DNA from: Macrotrachela quadricornifera
Taxonomy: Eukaryota > Rotifera > Eurotatoria > Philodinida > Philodinidae
Direction: 5' to 3'
Assembly (NCBI GenBank): GCA_022393335.1
Contig: JAJEKB010020775.1
Span: 554,011 to 618,010, forward strand
Length of the DNA stretch: 64,000 bases
Shown here: piece by piece, positions 60,097-64,000 of the stretch
How positions within the stretch are numbered: the stretch's first letter is position 1
Layout: each line of letters opens with the position of its first letter
Translations under genes and position numbers: made by a program
The notes under the pieces: model-generated
Database searches by the model: none
Seen by the model: the letters and a program-made list of their open reading frames with translations, nothing else
What the model was told of the DNA's origin: nothing

Positions 60097-60576
60097 TAAG
60101 TGATTATTCTCTAATTATTTTCTTATTTAAACTACAATTCATTTTTATTTTTGAATCAAATTCTTTGTTTATATGATTTATATGAAAAGAAAATATCTTA
60201 AATAAAAACTATTACATATCAATAATTTGAATTAGTAATCACGATATCTAGTCAAACTTGCTTCATGTATTTAAAATACTTGAACATCTTGAACAAGAAA
60301 GCTATGTACTTTGAACGCATCTCACGGTAAGACTTAGGATTGTTTTCCAAACTCAAGTGTTTGAATCTCTTGTTTCATTACTTAGTATTGTTATATGCTC
60401 TGATATGAAAGATTTTTTTTCTAGTTTTTACGTTCAAAATGATTATTGTGCGTATGAGTTACTTATAATTCATGCAGATGCTTGAGTAATGTATATATTG
60501 ACTAATAAATCAATTATATTTTTCGTCTTGTTTATCTTATTTCGAGAAAAAAAGAAAGTATAATATAGGAATATGA
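60097..60576. other. Intergenic between convergent genes
   Basis: 3' flanks of the GPCR gene (plus strand) and the MACPF gene (minus strand). No other feature seen. Confidence 0.5.
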
Positions 60577-63500
60577 TTAGCGACAATATGGTGCAAATGG
60601 TTCTCCTTCGGGATCCTGTTCATAGATCGAACAATAACAACTACAATGTTGTTTTTCAGTATCAACACATTCTACATCACAACCAGAACAGAGATAAACC
60701 ATTTTCATATCAGCAGTAGTATCATATACTGTTGAATAATCAATGCATGCATTGTTAATTATAGAACATCCAACATGTACCCATTCACCTTCAATATCAT
60801 TGTCTAATATAAGGAGAAAAAAAATTATTAATATGAAAATATATCGCATAACGTACTTATATATTGCATTTCGGGATTATCATAAACCATTTTACCGTAC
60901 TGTCGACGAGCAACGACACGAAAGCTGCCTGTAGTACGATTTCGTTCATAAGTAATAGGAACTTCTCTAGTAACTTGTATGGTATCTATTCCGTTACTAA
61001 CAAACATAATAGTATAATTATTTCTCATTATCTCATATGAAAATATATTGAAGTTACCTGTTTATTTTTGCTAGTGAACAAGCTCCCATTTTTCTTCTTT
61101 CAGCACTGCATAATCGTGCTAGCTGCACGTTAGATTCAATACCGGGTGGACATTGTTGAGAACCTTGTAATGTTAGACTCGGAGTAAATGAATATCTTTT
61201 AAATTCAGTCCAATTTTTATCTGTAAGATTTTGATCTGATATTGGTGTTATATCCTTGATTTCGTCTCTTATTAAATATTCATATACAACTTGTGCACGC
61301 AATGACATATTAGCTCGTTGTTCTTGAATTTTTCGTGCTTGTTCGTGACGAATAGTGTTTGTTGTAGTAATACGTCTTTCTATTGCTTGTCGTAAATTAT
61401 TTCGTATAATTTCATTTGTAATTACTTCATACCATGGAATATATTTTGAAATAGACAATAAAGCTGGATCAAAAACAATTGTTTTCTTCCATTCATTAGT
61501 ATCATTTAATAATAAAATATTACCACCAATACGATGATCCAAATATTTTTTACGACGAAGCCAATAGAAATGATCAATACATGGTCGTCGAGATATCAAT
61601 TCTTGTCTTAGATTTTTTTCTAAAATTGATTGTGTGATACCATCAGTGAAATTAGTAGTGTTAATCATACAATTTTTGAAGATAACTTGTTGTTCTGTCA
61701 TACCACCAACTTTATTTGATACAGTAATATGTGTTCCCCAAGCATCTAAAAAATTACTGTATAATGTTTCATCATAATTTATTGTTAATGCATTGATAGC
61801 ATCTTGAGCATATTCATTTAAAATAAGAGCTGTAGGATTATCTGCTGATTTCATTGATATAGTATACATTACTTTGAAATCTTGTGAAATTGCTGTTGCT
61901 TGATCATCTTTAAAAAATTTTTCATAAATGTCTGATATATCCTTTGTTCGTGCAAATTCTCCACCAGACCATTGACCAGTTTCATAATCACGCAACCATA
62001 CTTGGGCTAAATCATTTTCTGTAGGAAAAATTTTGACAATAACATTGCTTTCCTCAATCTGTGGTTCTGTTATTGTAATTTCATTAGGTATCAAAAATGT
62101 TTGACTAGATTCTTGATCTATCCACGTTGAACTACCTTCAGTTAAGTTCAATGCAGGTAAGAGAATATCTCCTGTACTAATATCAATAGCCATTCCAACA
62201 CCACGTGGTAAAGGAAGTATTACTGAAGTTTGACGTTCATTAGTAACATTAAATGTATTATTATTAGGTTTAATAGTATCATCACCTGGACAAAACATAC
62301 CATGATAACCAATAATTGGACACAAATTCTTTCTTGCATTAGTCAAATTAAATAAAAATGGATTTGATTTAATAACACGTTTTTTTCGTCGACGTCGTTC
62401 AGTACATTGTATTTGTGGTAAAGGTGGTGGACTGGTTTCAGATTCTAATCGTTGAATATATAAATTTGTTAAATTAGTTGCAGCTAATCGAAAATATAAT
62501 GTTGCTTCTTTTAATGCGTCACGTTGTGTACCTTGTGGTAATAATGTATAGATCGGTTGTAATCGATATGTAACTGCAGTAGGATTGTCTTTAACTGTTG
62601 GAAGCCAATTATAGCCTGTTAATGGAAATATTGAAGTTAATCCACCAATAATTTTGAATAAAGATAACGAATTTTGTTGATATTCTTTTTCGACTTCTTT
62701 ATGATATTGTTCAGTGATTTCTTTTGATGAACCAAAAAACCAATAACGTTTAGTAATTTCTCGTCTGATCCATGTTTCAGTCATTTTTGTAATTAAACAT
62801 GATTCAAAATAGTCTTCAGCCCATAACATTCCACCTATGCTCAAATTTTTCATAATCGGTAGAATATAAATTAAATGTTGTTGGTAATTTTGTAAGAGCT
62901 AAACTAGCAATTCGACTAAATTTAGGTGAAGGAAATGTTGCTGCAGCTAATGTAAACCAAATTATTTGTTGTTTTGTCCATGCCATTCGATATTTATATT
63001 GGTACAATCGTTCATATCTTGTTCGCATTTCTTGTTTATCAGTAGTTGCTCCAAATCCTAAGAAACCATTTGAATCATATTGATTAGATATATATGAATC
63101 TGTAATGAATACTTGTAATGAATTAAAAAATTTCGTATCAGACATTGCTAATATATCTTTATTACTTGTTACAAAATATCCATCTGGAACTTTATATGTT
63201 GTGAAATCATCAAATACATCAGTCCATGTTATATTATCATTCATTGTTATATCCAATAGACATGATTTACTTTTTAATGAGAATATATCATAACCACATC
63301 CAACAACATCCAAACCAGGTAAAACATGATTATTCATTATGCTCTTTTTATTTTGATTAACATTTGATAATTGATCAATAGTTGGTACTTTACCATTTTT
63401 AAGATAATAATCAATTGTTAATTCTAAATGACGTCGTATTTCAACTGGATATTCAATCAGTAAATTTGTTAATGGTGATAAAGTTCGATTAACGACTACT

Positions 63501-63899
63501 GGTGTAGTTGAAGCTCGATCTAACCAAATATCCCATTGTATTTTTTCTGTTGCGGGTGTTGTTATTACAGCAGGTGAAAATTTCACTTCTATTTGAGTAT
63601 TTTTCTTAAAATCTTCAGTAGTAATACCAACTTCAAAACCCAAATTAGTAGAAGCTGACATTTGAGCTTGTTGATATCCAAAACCAATACTTACCTGTTC
63701 TTCAATCGATTGTGTACTATGACTTTCTTGATATTCACTAGTAACTTGAGTGAACATTTCAACAGCACCACCAATAATAATTGACGAAATATAGTGAGTA
63801 CCAAATGTTAATATAAGTTGATTATAATACATTTGCTGAGTATTTGTTGTTGGATTAGAAACTAATTTTGATAGACTTTGATTAAATATGGGATCAAAC
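60577..63899 (-). CDS. Multi-domain MACPF (perforin-like) protein, 3' part of the gene, with a frame break
   Basis: Inferred exons on the minus strand: 63899-61058 (acceptor TTTTAAG at 63900), 60996-60857 and 60803-60577, with introns of 61 and 53 bp. Earlier exons lie off the right edge. MACPF proteins insert into membranes as oligomeric pores in defence or development. One signature, FGTHYISSIIIGG, sits at about 63766-63806 with its downstream membrane-hairpin region. A second, WGTHITVSNKVGG, is at about 61703-61741. Between them, a domain with GCGYDIF and many aromatic residues runs to DYEKF near 62838, where the WGTHY core should follow. Instead the sequence jumps into another frame at SIGGM, as if about 13-14 residues plus a frame were lost. 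The last two exons add a Cys-rich tail (CSGCDVEC, CSCYCS). This is either a damaged gene or an assembly error; the rest of the frame is intact. Confidence 0.75.
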
Positions 63900-64000
63900 C
63901 TTAAAATAAAACAGAATTAATTAATTAATATTATTATCTTAACATATGTATTATATATCATTATTTGATATTTAAATTTAACTTTGTAAAAACAAATAAT
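63900..64000 (-). other. Intron of the MACPF gene at the window edge
   Basis: AT-rich sequence upstream (in gene sense) of the TTTTATTTTAAG acceptor. The preceding exon is outside the window. Confidence 0.55.

Noticed and set aside
60577..60849. A stand-alone secreted Cys-rich protein with signal peptide
   Set aside because: The apparent signal peptide is read from intron sequence; the splice sites and phase fit a terminal exon of the MACPF gene better.
1..64000. CRISPR arrays, bacterial operons, rRNA genes
   Set aside because: None seen; introns and gene families show that the window is eukaryotic.

Overview
The window looks like metazoan nuclear DNA, most probably from a bdelloid rotifer. 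It is AT-rich. Genes are small and are split by short GT-AG introns of roughly 50-60 bp. The gene content also fits: a fusion of an ART-type ADP-ribosyltransferase with kinesin-light-chain-like TPRs, a set of divergent rhodopsin-like GPCRs, several fungal-looking metabolic genes, and many decayed transposons. The taxon is an inference from memory of such genomes and no search was run.

Layout. 1-10 kb: a fungal-type MFS anion/cation symporter gene on the minus strand (one apparent base missing), a palindromic repeat, and an intronless coiled-coil protein that also recalls fungal proteins. 10-17 kb: a two-exon gene for a small protein with two membrane segments, a tiny Gly/Tyr-rich gene, and a decayed multi-exon transposon gene. 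18-24.4 kb: a two-exon 2-oxoglutarate/Fe(II) oxygenase, a cullin-1-like pseudogene that keeps its introns, an assembly gap of 400 N, and a second copy of the Gly/Tyr-rich locus that carries an insertion of about 0.7 kb. 24.4-34 kb: two copies of a long-palindrome element, two GPCR genes and a hAT transposase remnant. 35.5-44.3 kb: the ART-TPR gene, an NmrA/isoflavone-reductase-like gene and a flavin amine oxidase pseudogene. 46-60 kb: two paralogous GPCR genes with an identical intron position; between them lie a well-defined non-autonomous hAT element (19-bp inverted termini, 8-bp target duplication), a transposon-protein fragment and a composite copy of the first palindrome family. 60.5-64 kb: the 3' part of a large gene with several MACPF (perforin-like) domains, running off the right edge.

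No operon-like logic is visible. The mixture of probable foreign metabolic genes, lineage-expanded receptor and effector families, pseudogenes and nested transposons matches the transposon-rich, transfer-rich compartments described near bdelloid telomeres. The most striking items are the intact-looking hAT miniature element with arrays of GCCCTG near both ends, whose removal rejoins a host reading frame; the multi-MACPF gene whose middle domain has lost its signature; the ART-TPR protein with its catalytic residues; and the cullin-1 pseudogene. Exon structures were inferred by eye from frame and splice sites.
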